In this document: positions 7,151 to 15,934 of the stretch, piece by piece
How the letters are laid out: each line of letters opens with the position of its first letter
How positions within the stretch are numbered: the stretch's first letter is position 1
Assembly (NCBI RefSeq): GCF_030815415.1
Contig: NZ_JAUSWW010000001.1
Span: forward strand, 4,960,001-5,024,000
DNA: 64,000 nucleotides
Reading direction: 5' to 3'
From: Streptomyces canus
Lineage (GTDB): Bacteria > Actinomycetota > Actinomycetes > Streptomycetales > Streptomycetaceae
Made by a program: the position numbers and the translations under genes
Notes under the pieces: model-generated
Databases searched by the model: none
Told to the model about the DNA's origin: nothing
The model's input: only the letters and a program-made list of their open reading frames with translations

Positions 7151-8716
7151 TTGAACCGCGCACGCACCGCCCGCACTGCCCGCACCACCACCCGCCCGAC
7201 CCGCACCTCCTGGAGCTCTGCCGCCCAGCGCTCGGGTGCTCCGCGGCGTTCCGGCGGCAACAACGGGCGCCGACCGGCCCCGCTCCAGGGCGAGTTCGCC
7301 CTCCCGGTGACGATCACTCCCGCACTTCCCGCGGTCGAGTCGTTCTCCGACCTCGCCCTGCCGACGCCCCTGCTGGCCGCGCTCGGACGCGAGGGCATGA
7401 CGGTGCCGTTCCCCATCCAGGGCGCGACGCTGCCGAACTCCATCGCCGGACGTGACGTGCTCGGCCGCGGCCGTACCGGGTCGGGCAAGACCCTCGCCTT
7501 CGGCCTCGCCGTGCTGGCCCGTACGACGGGCCGCCGCGCGGAACCGGGGCAGCCGCTCGCCCTGATCCTCGTCCCCACCCGCGAGCTCGCCCAGCAGGTG
7601 ACCGACGCGCTCACCCCGTACGCCCGCTCCGTGAAGCTCCGGCTGACCACCGTGGTCGGCGGCATGCCGATGTTCAAGCAGACGCGCGCGCTGCGGGCCG
7701 GTGTGGAGATCGTCGTCGCGACACCGGGACGGCTCAAGGACCTCATCGACCGTGGCGACTGCCGCCTGGACGACGTCGACATCACCGTCCTCGACGAGGC
7801 CGACCAGATGGCCGACATGGGCTTCATGCCCCAGGTCACCGCCCTGCTCGACCAGGTACGCCCCGAGGGGCAGCGGATGCTCTTCTCGGCCACCCTGGAC
7901 CGCAACGTCGACCGGCTGGTCCGCCAGTACCTGTCCGACCCGGTGGTCCATTCCGTCGACCCGTCGGCGGGTGCGGTCACCACGATGGAGCACCACGTGC
8001 TCCACGTGCCCGAAGCGGACAAGCACCGCACGACCACCGAGATCGCGGCGCGCGAGGGCCGGGTGCTGATGTTCCTGGACACCAAGCACGCCGTGGACCG
8101 GCTGACCCAGCACCTGCTGAACAGCGGCGTCCGCGCCGCGGCCCTGCACGGTGGCAAGTCCCAGCCCCAGCGCACCCGGACCCTCGCCCAGTTCAAGACC
8201 GGGCATGTGACGGTGCTGGTGGCGACCAACGTCGCGGCCCGCGGCATCCACGTCGACAACCTCGACCTGGTCGTCAACGTGGATCCGCCCACCGACCCCA
8301 AGGACTACCTGCACCGCGGCGGCCGTACCGCCCGCGCCGGCGAGTCCGGCAGCGTCGTCACCCTCGTGACACCCGGCCAGCGCCGTGGCATGACCCGCTT
8401 GATGGTCTCGGCCGGCATCACCCCGCAGATCGCCTCCGTGCGGTCCGGTGAGGCGGAACTGACGCGGATCACCGGTGCCCAGGCCCCTTCCGGTGTCCCG
8501 GTTCGTCATCAAGGCACCGGTCGTGGACCGTCCCCGCCGCGCCGGGTCCTCCGGGGCCCCCTCGTCCCGAAGCCGTCAGGACCGCTCCGGTCGCGGACGC
8601 GCCGGCGGAGGAGCGGGGCGGCGCCGTGCGCAGCGGCCCGCCCTCGACTCCGCGGCCTGACCCCACGGCTCGAAGCATCGTCCAGCAGCTCCCCATCTCC
8701 GAGGAGGCACCTTTGA
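7151..8716 (+). CDS. DEAD-box RNA helicase (copy 1), possible C-terminal frameshift
   Basis: ATP-dependent RNA helicase. TTG 7151 is chosen because AGGAAAGG lies 8 nt upstream and the paralogue at 18616 also starts LNR with TTG. Motifs in order: Q region FPIQGATLPN, Walker A RTGSGKT, Ia PTRELAQQV, II VLDEADQMADMGF, III SAT, IV/V HGGKSQPQR and VATNVAARGIHVD, VI HRGGRTARAG. Read as given it ends at 8716, where TTGA overlaps the TTG of the next gene. Compared with the paralogue, however, the frame appears to shift by one base near 8501-8504: frame +1 there restores V-V-I-x-A-P-V and a basic Arg/Gly-rich tail ending at 8660. Core helicase function should be intact either way. Confidence 0.93.
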   Translation: MNRARTARTARTTTRPTRTSWSSAAQRSGAPRRSGGNNGRRPAPLQGEFALPVTITPALPAVESFSDLALPTPLLAALGREGMTVPFPIQGATLPNSIAGRDVLGRGRTGSGKTLAFGLAVLARTTGRRAEPGQPLALILVPTRELAQQVTDALTPYARSVKLRLTTVVGGMPMFKQTRALRAGVEIVVATPGRLKDLIDRGDCRLDDVDITVLDEADQMADMGFMPQVTALLDQVRPEGQRMLFSATLDRNVDRLVRQYLSDPVVHSVDPSAGAVTTMEHHVLHVPEADKHRTTTEIAAREGRVLMFLDTKHAVDRLTQHLLNSGVRAAALHGGKSQPQRTRTLAQFKTGHVTVLVATNVAARGIHVDNLDLVVNVDPPTDPKDYLHRGGRTARAGESGSVVTLVTPGQRRGMTRLMVSAGITPQIASVRSGEAELTRITGAQAPSGVPVRHQGTGRGPSPPRRVLRGPLVPKPSGPLRSRTRRRRSGAAPCAAARPRLRGLTPRLEASSSSSPSPRRHL

Positions 8717-9051
8717 CACCGGTACGGACACAACGACAGCACGCGAACCCGGCTCACCTGGCCGTGGTCGACGTCATGGACACGTCCGGGCCCCGGGTCC
8801 GGGACGACATGACCGTCGAGGTCGCGCTGTCCGTCATGGCCGGTGCCCGTGTCGAGTTCCTCCTCCTGGTCGACGGGGACGACCAGTGCACCGGCTCGGT
8901 CACCCGGGCCGAACTCGTCGTTCACCGCGAGAGTTCCGCGTACACGGACCGGGTCCGGCTGCGGGACGTCCTCGGCGCAGCGATCACCTCGCCCGTCCCT
9001 CGGCGCACCGTCGTCGCGGAGCACGGGCGGGCCTTGGTTCGCCTCGGCTGA
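8713..9051 (+). CDS. CBS-domain-like protein of the cold-shock module
   Basis: A 112-residue protein. TTG 8713 has GAGGAGG 5 nt upstream and shares TTGA with the end of the helicase frame. The middle resembles half of a CBS pair: VVDVMDTSGPRVRDDMTVEVALSVM, then a LLLVDGDDQCTGSVTRAELV strand-helix. CBS domains bind adenosine nucleotides and sense energy state; only one clear repeat is seen, so it may dimerise to form a Bateman module. A perfect 17-bp terminator hairpin follows. Its place after csp and the helicase suggests a role in adaptation to cold or energy stress, by inference. Confidence 0.7.
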   Translation: MTPVRTQRQHANPAHLAVVDVMDTSGPRVRDDMTVEVALSVMAGARVEFLLLVDGDDQCTGSVTRAELVVHRESSAYTDRVRLRDVLGAAITSPVPRRTVVAEHGRALVRLG

Positions 9052-9071
9052 GAACCACCTTCAGGATCCCG

Positions 9072-9109
9072 GTGCGGGCCCTGCCGACACACGTCGGCAG
9101 GGCCCGCAC
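9072..9109 (+). terminator. Terminator of the helicase-CBS unit
   Basis: Perfect 17-bp stem, GTGCGGGCCCTGCCGAC with its complement, around loop ACAC. It ends the cold-shock operon. Confidence 0.92.
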
Positions 9110-9542
9110 TGCTGTCTGGACGCCCGTTTTCGCCGCCACGGGGAGGCGGAGGGGAGAGGCACGTCACCCTCAGTGACGGAACGAAACTACCTGCCCCTCC
9201 AAGAAGCTGAAATCTGTTCTTGCCGGAGTAGACATTGAGCTCCGACACGGTTAGCCTTTTCTCATCGAAGACGGATCAGTGATACCCGACAGACACGAAC
9301 TGGCGGGATTGCAGTACCTGAAGTTCGCAGGCCAAGTGATGGATACAGAGCAAGGACGGAGGACGGACGCCATCAGGATCGCCCGGCCGGAGCAGTACTC
9401 GGCCGGGTACCGCAAGACCCCGGATTGGAAGGTGGTCCCCGGTCAGGCAGCCGCGATCCCCGCACCCCCTCCAGCAGGGCCGGTAGCGGAAACAGCAGGT
9501 CGGCACAGCACAAGAGCCGACAGATGGTGTTGAATTTCCTTC
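9110..9542 (+). promoter_or_regulatory. Gene-poor leader region before the MerR gene
   Basis: No convincing gene. One 84-codon frame from 9279 has a start but no ribosome site and non-family-like composition (AIPAPPPAGPVAET). The stretch 9230-9380 is less GC-rich than its surroundings and contains several short imperfect repeats; it could be a promoter/leader or an untranslated RNA. A hairpin lies at its end. Confidence 0.35.
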
Positions 9543-9574
9543 GGGGCCCTGGTGCCGTACGGCACCAGGGCCCC
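9543..9574 (+). terminator. Perfect palindromic hairpin upstream of MerR gene
   Basis: GGGGCCCTGGTGCC and its exact complement flank GTAC, giving a 32-nt perfect palindrome 25 nt before the MerR start. It could terminate a leader transcript or act as an attenuator. Confidence 0.65.
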
Positions 9575-9599
9575 TCGACGCGTTGTCCTACGAGGTGAC

Positions 9600-9953
9600 A
9601 TGACAGCAGATACCCCCCTCGGTAATCGTCTCGACGACGACGACTACCCCGCATACACGATGGGGCGGGCCGCCGAGATGCTCGGCACCACCCCGGCCTT
9701 CCTCCGCGCCCTCGGCGAGGCCCGTCTCATCACTCCGCTGCGCTCGGAGGGCGGTCACCGCCGGTACTCCCGCTACCAGCTGCGGATCGCGGCGCGCGCC
9801 CGCGAGCTCGTCGACAAGGGCACCCCGATCGAGGCCGCATGCCGCATCGTCATCCTCGAGGACCAGCTCGAGGAGGCACAGCGCATCAACGCCGAGTACC
9901 GCCGCCGTGCCGGAAACGAGGCGCACGGCGGGTCCGTACCCGGTGCGAGTTGA
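9600..9953 (+). CDS. MerR-family regulator of the cold-shock module (copy 1)
   Basis: A 117-residue protein with an N-terminal winged helix: YTMGRAAEMLGTTPAFLRALGEARLI then SEGGHRRYSRYQLR, the recognisable MerR helix-turn-helix and wing. The C-terminal part is a short coiled helix (ILEDQLEEAQRINAEYRRRAG), with no effector domain or Cys cluster, so it is a minimal DNA binder. ATG 9600 has GAGGTGAC just upstream. A close paralogue sits at 28100 beside csp copy 2, which suggests that these regulators belong with cold-shock genes. The promoter it controls is not known. Confidence 0.85.
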   Translation: MTADTPLGNRLDDDDYPAYTMGRAAEMLGTTPAFLRALGEARLITPLRSEGGHRRYSRYQLRIAARARELVDKGTPIEAACRIVILEDQLEEAQRINAEYRRRAGNEAHGGSVPGAS

Positions 9954-10063
9954 TCATGTGGACGGAAGGTCGGGTACCCGGAAGGTCGCCGCGAGGTGAA
10001 TCCCCTGCCGGATGATCTCGGCCCCGCTCCCCCCGACACCTGGCCGCCCCCTTCGACGCCGCC

Positions 10064-10702
10064 TCAGCCGCTCGCGCCGGACGACGGGCCCCCTTCCCGG
10101 GTCCCGGTCACCGTGGGTACGTTCCCCGCACTGCCGGGAGCGAGTCCGCAGGTGCCCGACCTCGACGCCCCGTCCTGGCCTCGCAGCTCCACGACGATCC
10201 GGCCGTCGGCGTCCTGGCTGTAGGCGATCGTGCAGGTGAGCTGGCGCAGGGCGGTGGCATCCAGCCCCTCCAGGGCGAGGGGAAGGCGGGCCGTGACCCT
10301 GCCGTTCACGGAGGTGTCGACCTTGGCGATGCCACCGCGGTCGGCGGTGGGGAGGGCCGTGGTCAGGCCCGCGGCCCGGTCCACGTCCCCGGGGCCGGCG
10401 AGGAGCGCCGCGACGACTTTCTCCGTCGGCACGGGCCGGTTCGTTTCCTGGTCTCCAGCGGTCGCCGTGTGGAAGGCTCCGCCGCCGGACACGGTCGAGG
10501 GCCCGGGCGACCGGATCACCGGGCTCAGCCCTCCGTCGGGGGAGCGGAAGAAGAGCAGCATGTCGTCCTCGCGGTTGAGGAAGGCCTGGACGCTGGCGGG
10601 ACCGCCCGCCTCGATGACGTCGGTCTCCTGGATACCGCAGCCACCGAGCAGCGGTACGCCGGCCGCGACGGCGACGACCACGGCCGACACACGTCGCCTC
10701 AT
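10064..10702 (-). CDS. GerMN-like lipoprotein of the envelope operon
   Basis: A 212-residue lipoprotein: signal peptide MRRRVSAVVVAVAAGVPLLGGC with lipobox LGGC, Cys 22. The mature part has the VVAALLAGPGDVDRAAGLTTALP segment and alternating strands (VNGRVTARLPLAL) typical of GerMN domains, which occur in envelope and sporulation-linked lipoproteins. Its ATG overlaps the stop of the sensor kinase gene by 4 nt (ATGA). In comparable actinobacterial operons a lipoprotein next to a two-component pair tunes the kinase; that is the likely job here, acting outside the membrane. Confidence 0.75.
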   Translation of the reverse strand: MRRRVSAVVVAVAAGVPLLGGCGIQETDVIEAGGPASVQAFLNREDDMLLFFRSPDGGLSPVIRSPGPSTVSGGGAFHTATAGDQETNRPVPTEKVVAALLAGPGDVDRAAGLTTALPTADRGGIAKVDTSVNGRVTARLPLALEGLDATALRQLTCTIAYSQDADGRIVVELRGQDGASRSGTCGLAPGSAGNVPTVTGTREGGPSSGASG

Positions 10703-12171
10703 CCGCCGGCCCCCTCCGAGTGAAGCGGTATCTCGACGGCGAAGACGGCACCGCCCCCGGGCCGGTTCCCGGCGTGGATCGTGCCGCCGTGCAGCTTCAC
10801 GTTCTCCAGCGTGATCGCCAGTCCCAGGCCGCTGCCCGCCGAACGGGTACGGGCCGCGTCGGCCTTGTAGAAGCGGTCGAAGATGTGCGGGAGCGATTCC
10901 GGGCGGATGCCGGGTCCGCTGTCCGCGACGTCGGTGATCAGCACGGGCCGGCCCGGAAGACGTTCCTCGGTGCGCAGCCGTACCGTGACGGGCGTACCGC
11001 CGTGTCGCAGGGCGTTGCCCACGAGGTTGGCGATCACGACGTCGAAGCGGCGCGGGTCCAGCCGCGCCCGGATGCCGTCGGGGAGCTCGGTGCGGACCCG
11101 GTCGTCGGTCCAGTGCCGGTTCTGCAGGGTTTTGCGGATGGCCACGGCCACGTCGACCTCGTCGGCGTTCAGCTCGGCCGCGCGGGCGTCGAAGCGGGAG
11201 ATCTCCATCAGGTCCTCGACGAGCACGGCCAGCTTGCCGGTCTCCGCGCTGACCAGCCGGACCGCACGGGCGGTGTCGGGGTCCAGACCGTCCGCGTCCT
11301 CGTCGAGGACCTCGGTGACGGCGAGCATTCCGGCGAGCGGGGTGCGCAGTTCGTGCGAGACGTCGGAGGCGAAGCGGCGGGCGCGTTCCTCGGCCTCGCG
11401 CAGTTCCCGCACGGACCGCTCCAGTTGGCCCGTCGACTCGTTGAACGTGCGTGCCAGATCGGCCAGTTCGTCGCTGCCGCGCACCCGGATCCGGGTGTCG
11501 AGTCTGCCGCTGCCCATGTTCCAGGCCGCCTGCCGCAGTTCCCGCACCGGACGCAGCACGCTGCGCGCGGCGATCAGGGCGGGTATCAGCGCGATGGCGA
11601 GGCCGGGCAGGGCGCCGTCCCGGGCGGCCATCAGGAGGGCGTCGACGTTGATCTGCTCGTCGGTCATCCGCATGACGGCGTACAGGACGAGTCCGGTGGG
11701 CAGCACGCTGTCCGGGCTGGTCTTGAAGACGGTGGGCATGGCGATGGTCAGATAGGGGACACCGTCCTTGACGACCCGTTCGAAGCTGCCGTGGGGGTTG
11801 GCCCGTGCGGCGCGGCGCAGTTCGGGTGTGATGACGGTGGAGACGGGGTTCTCGCCGGAGGAGGCGCGGAGCGAGCCGTACTCGGCGAAGACCACCCAGG
11901 GGTGGGGCTTGCCCTTGCGGGCGATGTCCCGCAGGACCTCCTCCATGCCCTCGTCCTGTACGGGCAGGGCGAAGGCGGTCTGCTGGACCTGGTCGCGGAA
12001 GGAGGTGACCGCCGTGTCCTGGGCGGTCACCAGCAGCGAGTTGCGGGCCTCACGGTAGGTCAGCGCGGCCGTCGTGCCGGCGCTGACGGCGGCGACCAGC
12101 AGGAAGGCGAGCAACAACCGCGCGCGCAGCCCGAACGCCCTGACCCGCGAACGCTGCTCGCCGCCGCTCAC
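10699..12171 (-). CDS. Sensor histidine kinase of the envelope operon
   Basis: A 490-residue membrane kinase. GTG 12171 overlaps the response-regulator stop (GTGA). One membrane segment near the N-terminus (LLLAFLLVAAVSAGTTAAL), an extracytoplasmic sensor of about 140 residues, a second membrane segment (LPGLAIALIPALIAARSVL), a HAMP region, the HisKA box SDVSHELRTPLAGML with the phosphorylated His, and the HATPase boxes NLVGNALRHG, DSGPGI and GSGLGLAI are all visible and intact. It should autophosphorylate and pass phosphate to the neighbouring regulator. Position beside murJ and a FemX-like gene suggests that it senses cell-wall state, by context only. Confidence 0.93.
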   Translation of the reverse strand: MSGGEQRSRVRAFGLRARLLLAFLLVAAVSAGTTAALTYREARNSLLVTAQDTAVTSFRDQVQQTAFALPVQDEGMEEVLRDIARKGKPHPWVVFAEYGSLRASSGENPVSTVITPELRRAARANPHGSFERVVKDGVPYLTIAMPTVFKTSPDSVLPTGLVLYAVMRMTDEQINVDALLMAARDGALPGLAIALIPALIAARSVLRPVRELRQAAWNMGSGRLDTRIRVRGSDELADLARTFNESTGQLERSVRELREAEERARRFASDVSHELRTPLAGMLAVTEVLDEDADGLDPDTARAVRLVSAETGKLAVLVEDLMEISRFDARAAELNADEVDVAVAIRKTLQNRHWTDDRVRTELPDGIRARLDPRRFDVVIANLVGNALRHGGTPVTVRLRTEERLPGRPVLITDVADSGPGIRPESLPHIFDRFYKADAARTRSAGSGLGLAITLENVKLHGGTIHAGNRPGGGAVFAVEIPLHSEGAGG

Positions 12172-12851
12172 AGCGGCCCGAAGCGGTAGCCGAAGCCCCG
12201 CAGTGTCTGGACGTAGCGGGGGCTGCCGGCCTCGTCCTCGATCTTGCCGCGCAGCCGGCGGACGCACGCGTCGACCAGGCGGGCGTCGGCGTGGTAGCTG
12301 TGGTCCCAGACGTGCTCCAGCAGTTGCTGCCTGCTGAACACCTGCTCGGGGGCGGCGCAGAGGTGCAGCAGCAGCTTGAGCTCCGAGGGGGCGAGCGCCA
12401 GCGGGCGGCCGACCTTGGTGACGGTCAGTCCGACGCGGTCGACGGTGAGATCGCCGTAGACCTCGATGGCCGGGCGGCCCGGGCCGCTGTCGTCCAGGCG
12501 GCGCAGCACGGCACGGATCCGGGCCTCGATCACCTCGGGGCGGGCGGGCTTGACGATGTAGTCGTCGGCGCCCGCCTCAAGGCCGATGACGACGTCGAAG
12601 TCGTCGCCGCGCGCGGTGAGCATGATGATCGGCAGCTGGCTCTCCTCGCGGACCTGCCGGCAGACCTGTACGCCGTTCATTCCGGGCAGCATCAGGTCGA
12701 GGAGCAGCAGATCGGGGCGGAACTCGGCCAGCGCGGCGAGGCCGGACTCGCCGGTCGCCGCCACCCGTACCTCGTGGCCGCGGCGGCGCAGACCGAGTTC
12801 GACCCCCTCGCGTACGGAAGGGTCGTCCTCGATGAGGAGCACGCGGGGCAT
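12168..12851 (-). CDS. OmpR/PhoB-family response regulator
   Basis: A 227-residue regulator. Receiver domain: IEDD acidic pair near residue 8, LLLDLMLPGMNG with the phosphoacceptor Asp, MLTAR and the switch residue region YIVKPA. The DNA-binding winged helix follows from about residue 125 (LALAPSELKLLLHL, then VDACVRRLRGKIE, YVQTLRGFGYRF). ATG 12851 has GGGAG about 10 nt upstream. It is encoded 23 nt downstream of murJ and overlaps the kinase gene; it is likely to control genes of the envelope locus, including its own operon, although no binding site was identified. Confidence 0.93.
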   Translation of the reverse strand: MPRVLLIEDDPSVREGVELGLRRRGHEVRVAATGESGLAALAEFRPDLLLLDLMLPGMNGVQVCRQVREESQLPIIMLTARGDDFDVVIGLEAGADDYIVKPARPEVIEARIRAVLRRLDDSGPGRPAIEVYGDLTVDRVGLTVTKVGRPLALAPSELKLLLHLCAAPEQVFSRQQLLEHVWDHSYHADARLVDACVRRLRGKIEDEAGSPRYVQTLRGFGYRFGPL

Positions 12852-12874
12852 CGGCAGTTCTCCCTCGGTGATGG

Positions 12875-14500
12875 TCAGGTCCGGGTCCGTCCGAGGCGTA
12901 CGCGCGAGAGCAGTGCGTCGAGTTCGGCGAGTCGCAGCGGACGGGTGAGCAGGGCGAAGGTGAGGACGACGGCGACCGCCCCGGCAGTTGCGGCGACCAG
13001 GGCTCCCGCCCGTGCCGTGCCGAGGACCGCGAGGTGGCCGAGGGCGGTGGCGGGGACGGCGGCGAGCAGCAGCCGCGCGTGGGCGCCGACGGCGGAGGAG
13101 CGCAGGGGGCGGGCGATGCCGAGCCGGCGGCTCAGCACCAGGCCGGTCACCACCCAGCCCGCGCACAGCGCCAGGGAGTACGCGCCCGCCATGCCGGTCA
13201 CGGCCCAGCGGGCCGGCAGCAGGTGGGCGGCGGTCAGCGACAGTCCCGCGTTGAGGGCGACGATCAGCAGGTTGAGCAGGAACGGCGTACGGGTGTCGGA
13301 GAGCGCGTAGAAGGTGCGGGACAGGACGTACTGGCCGGACAGGGCGATCAGGCCCGGCGCGAAGGCCATCAGGATCCCGGCCATGGCGGCCGTGTCATCG
13401 GCGCCGGTCCTGCCGTACCCGAAGACGAGGGCCATCACCGGCTGGGCGAGGGCGAACAGCGCGCAGGCTGCGGGGACGACGGCCGAGGCGCTGACACGCA
13501 GGGCGTGGGAGACGTCGCGTCGCACGGCGGCGGTGTCCCCGTCGGCGGCGGCCGCGCTCATCCGGGGCATCAGCGCGGTCACCAGGGAGACCGTGATGAT
13601 GCCGTGCGGTACGACCCACAGGGCATAGGCGTTGTTGTACGCGCCGTAGCCGGGGCCGCCGTCGAGGCCCGCGGTGGTGGCCAGGCGGGTGGTGACCCAG
13701 TAGGCGGCCTGGTTGGCCAGGACCAGCAGCACCAGCCAGCCGGCCGCGCGCAGGGGGCGGGTCAGTCCGCTGCCGCGCCAGTCGAAGCGGGGCCGCCAGC
13801 GGAAGCGGGCGGCACGCAGGGCGGGGACGAGGGCGAGGGCCTGGACGGCGATCCCGGCGGTCGTGCCCCAGCCGAGGACGGCGGTCCCGGTCGCGGTGAG
13901 CGTGTCCCCGCCGCCCATGGCCAGCGCCAGGTACAGGCCGAACACGGTCATGACGACGAGGTTGTTGAGGACCGGCGCCCACATCATCGCGCCGAACCTG
14001 CCCCGCGCGTTGAGGACTTGTCCGAGCAGCGTGAACAGTCCGAGGAAGAAGATCTGGGGCAGGCAGTAGCGGGCGAGCGCGGTGGTCATGGCCGCCTGCG
14101 GGCCGGTGTAGTCGGTGTACGCGTCGACGATCGCGGGGGCCGCCCATACGGCGGTCGCGGTGATCGCCAGCAGGGCGACGACGCACACGGTGACGAGCCG
14201 GTCGGTGTACGCGGTGCCCCCGTCGGCGTGCTCCTTGGCGGCCTTGACCAGTTCCGGGACGAAGACGGCGTTCAGCGCGCCGCCGAGGAGCAGGATGTAG
14301 ACGATGGTGGGCAGCGCGTTGCCGACCGCGTAGCCGTCGGCGGTCGGCCCGATGGTGCCGAGCGCTGCCGCGACCACGGCGGAGCGGGCGAAGCCGGTGG
14401 CCCGGGACACGATGGATCCGGCGGCCATGACGGCACTGCTGCGTGCCGCCGTGTCCCTGGGCGCGGTGGTGGTCGGCGGCTTCGGTGTCGTCTGTGTCAT
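12875..14500 (-). CDS. murJ: MurJ/MviN lipid II flippase
   Basis: A 541-residue polytopic membrane protein with about 14 hydrophobic segments. The MOP-family start is clear: SSAVMAAGSIVSRATGFARSA, with the conserved Arg of the first amphipathic part, then NALPTIVYILLLGGALNAVFVP. It moves lipid II, the peptidoglycan precursor, to the outer leaflet. ATG 14500 overlaps the upstream FemX-like stop by 4 nt. Streptomycetes usually have more than one MurJ-like protein, so this may be a specialised copy, for instance for stress or sporulation. Being translated together with a branching enzyme and a two-component pair supports a dedicated cell-wall task. Confidence 0.92.
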   Translation of the reverse strand: MTQTTPKPPTTTAPRDTAARSSAVMAAGSIVSRATGFARSAVVAAALGTIGPTADGYAVGNALPTIVYILLLGGALNAVFVPELVKAAKEHADGGTAYTDRLVTVCVVALLAITATAVWAAPAIVDAYTDYTGPQAAMTTALARYCLPQIFFLGLFTLLGQVLNARGRFGAMMWAPVLNNLVVMTVFGLYLALAMGGGDTLTATGTAVLGWGTTAGIAVQALALVPALRAARFRWRPRFDWRGSGLTRPLRAAGWLVLLVLANQAAYWVTTRLATTAGLDGGPGYGAYNNAYALWVVPHGIITVSLVTALMPRMSAAAADGDTAAVRRDVSHALRVSASAVVPAACALFALAQPVMALVFGYGRTGADDTAAMAGILMAFAPGLIALSGQYVLSRTFYALSDTRTPFLLNLLIVALNAGLSLTAAHLLPARWAVTGMAGAYSLALCAGWVVTGLVLSRRLGIARPLRSSAVGAHARLLLAAVPATALGHLAVLGTARAGALVAATAGAVAVVLTFALLTRPLRLAELDALLSRVRLGRTRT

Positions 14501-15708
14501 CGGCGGTTCAGATACGCCTGGAAGGCGCGGTAGAGCGCGTGGTTGGCGCTGCCGTCCAATGGTTTCTCCCATTCCCCCAGCGTCTCGACGACCTGTCCCC
14601 CGGTGCCGAGCTTCCACCGCAGCAATCCGTACGCACGTTCCTCAGGATCGAGAGTGGAGGGTACCCCGCGCATGTCGTAGACGTCGGCGCCGAGGGCGAG
14701 GGCATCCTGCATCATCCGCCACTGCAGGGCGTTGGAGGGCCGGACCTCGCGACGGTGGTCGGCCGAGGCGCCGGTCTGGTACCAGGCCCGGCGGCCCGCC
14801 GTGATCATCGTGTGGGCGGCCAGGATCTCTCCTCGGTGGCGGGCGAGGTACAGCTTCATCCGGCCCGGTTCCTCGGCGTTGAGTGCCGCGTACTGGCGCT
14901 CGTAGTAGGCGAGCGAGCGGCCGAGCCGGAATCCGTCGCGGCGCTCGGTGATGCCGAGGAGCCGGTAGAACTCGGGGAGTTCGGCCGTACTGCCCACCAC
15001 CACCTCCACGCCCTCCTTCCGGGCCCGGCGCACATTGCGGCGCCACTCCTGGTTGAGCCCGGACCACAGGTCCTCGGTGGTGCGACCGGCGAGCGGTACG
15101 TGGAAGACGTGCCGGGGCTGGGCGTCCCCGTCCCCGCCGGTCCCCTCGCCTCCCGTCCCGTCACCGCCGCAGCGGCGCCAGCCGCGGGCGCGCAGCCGCT
15201 CGGCGACGGCGGTGCCGAGCGGGTCGACCTCGCTGGCGAGGACGTCGCCGAGGCGCCGGCCCGGGCCGGTGAGCGGCTTGAGCCGGGCGGCGTCCCAGCG
15301 CCGGTACGCGGGCGAGGGGCCGATGCGCACGGCGAAGGCGCCCGCGCTGCGCAGGTGTTGGAGGAGCGGGCCGAGCCAGCCGTCCACGTCGGGGTCGCTC
15401 CAGTCGGCGACCGGCCCTTCGGGAAGGTAGGCGAAGTACTTGCGGGTGCCGGGGAACTGCCGCAGCAGCACCAGGGCCACACCCGTCAGCGCACCGGCCT
15501 CCGGATCCGGTCCCCAGCCGAGCAGTTGGGCCCGCCAGCCCTCCTTGACGTCGCCCCAGGACGGGCATTGCAGGAAACCGGCGCCGAGAGCGGCGCCGTC
15601 GGGGGAGGCGAGAAAGGCGCGGTAGGTCTCCGCGGTGATGGTCCGCAGGACCGTGCCCCGGTTCCGTGCTGGGGACACGCGGCTGGGCGGAACGAGCAGC
15701 GCTGACAC
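14497..15708 (-). CDS. FemX/FemAB-type peptidoglycan branching aminoacyltransferase
   Basis: A 403-residue protein with the two GNAT-like halves of the Fem family: N-terminal half with FLQCPSWGDVKEGW and a transporter-like LRQFPGTRKYFAYLPEG segment, C-terminal half with LNQEWRRNVRRARKEGVEV, GEILAAHTMI, WYQTGASADHRR and YDMRGVPSTLDPEERAYGL. These enzymes add the first Gly (or another residue) to the lipid II stem peptide using aminoacyl-tRNA. Start GTG 15708 has GGAGAGG about 9 nt upstream. First gene of the five-gene envelope unit. The acceptor position and amino acid are not deducible here. Confidence 0.9.
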   Translation of the reverse strand: MSALLVPPSRVSPARNRGTVLRTITAETYRAFLASPDGAALGAGFLQCPSWGDVKEGWRAQLLGWGPDPEAGALTGVALVLLRQFPGTRKYFAYLPEGPVADWSDPDVDGWLGPLLQHLRSAGAFAVRIGPSPAYRRWDAARLKPLTGPGRRLGDVLASEVDPLGTAVAERLRARGWRRCGGDGTGGEGTGGDGDAQPRHVFHVPLAGRTTEDLWSGLNQEWRRNVRRARKEGVEVVVGSTAELPEFYRLLGITERRDGFRLGRSLAYYERQYAALNAEEPGRMKLYLARHRGEILAAHTMITAGRRAWYQTGASADHRREVRPSNALQWRMMQDALALGADVYDMRGVPSTLDPEERAYGLLRWKLGTGGQVVETLGEWEKPLDGSANHALYRAFQAYLNRR

Positions 15709-15934
15709 AGTCTGAGCCTCTCCTTCTCCCCGGACCTGTCGCGGGGACGCAAAGGATGCTCACAGCGGCCCATGACCGCTCCGCGCGGCGAATGTGACCG
15801 GACCATGACCGTTCCTCACCAGTCGCCGTCACATTGCCCTACAGCGGCTGACCTCGGGTTTTCCGGCTCTACAGTCACGACATCGCCGACTCGTCCACCC
15901 CCTTCCCGCCCTTCCTTCCCTTCCGGAGGTTCTG

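Noticed and set aside
9279..9533. 84-codon frame before the MerR gene
   Set aside because: No ribosome site, no recognisable domain and Pro/Ala-rich drift at its end; treated as leader sequence.
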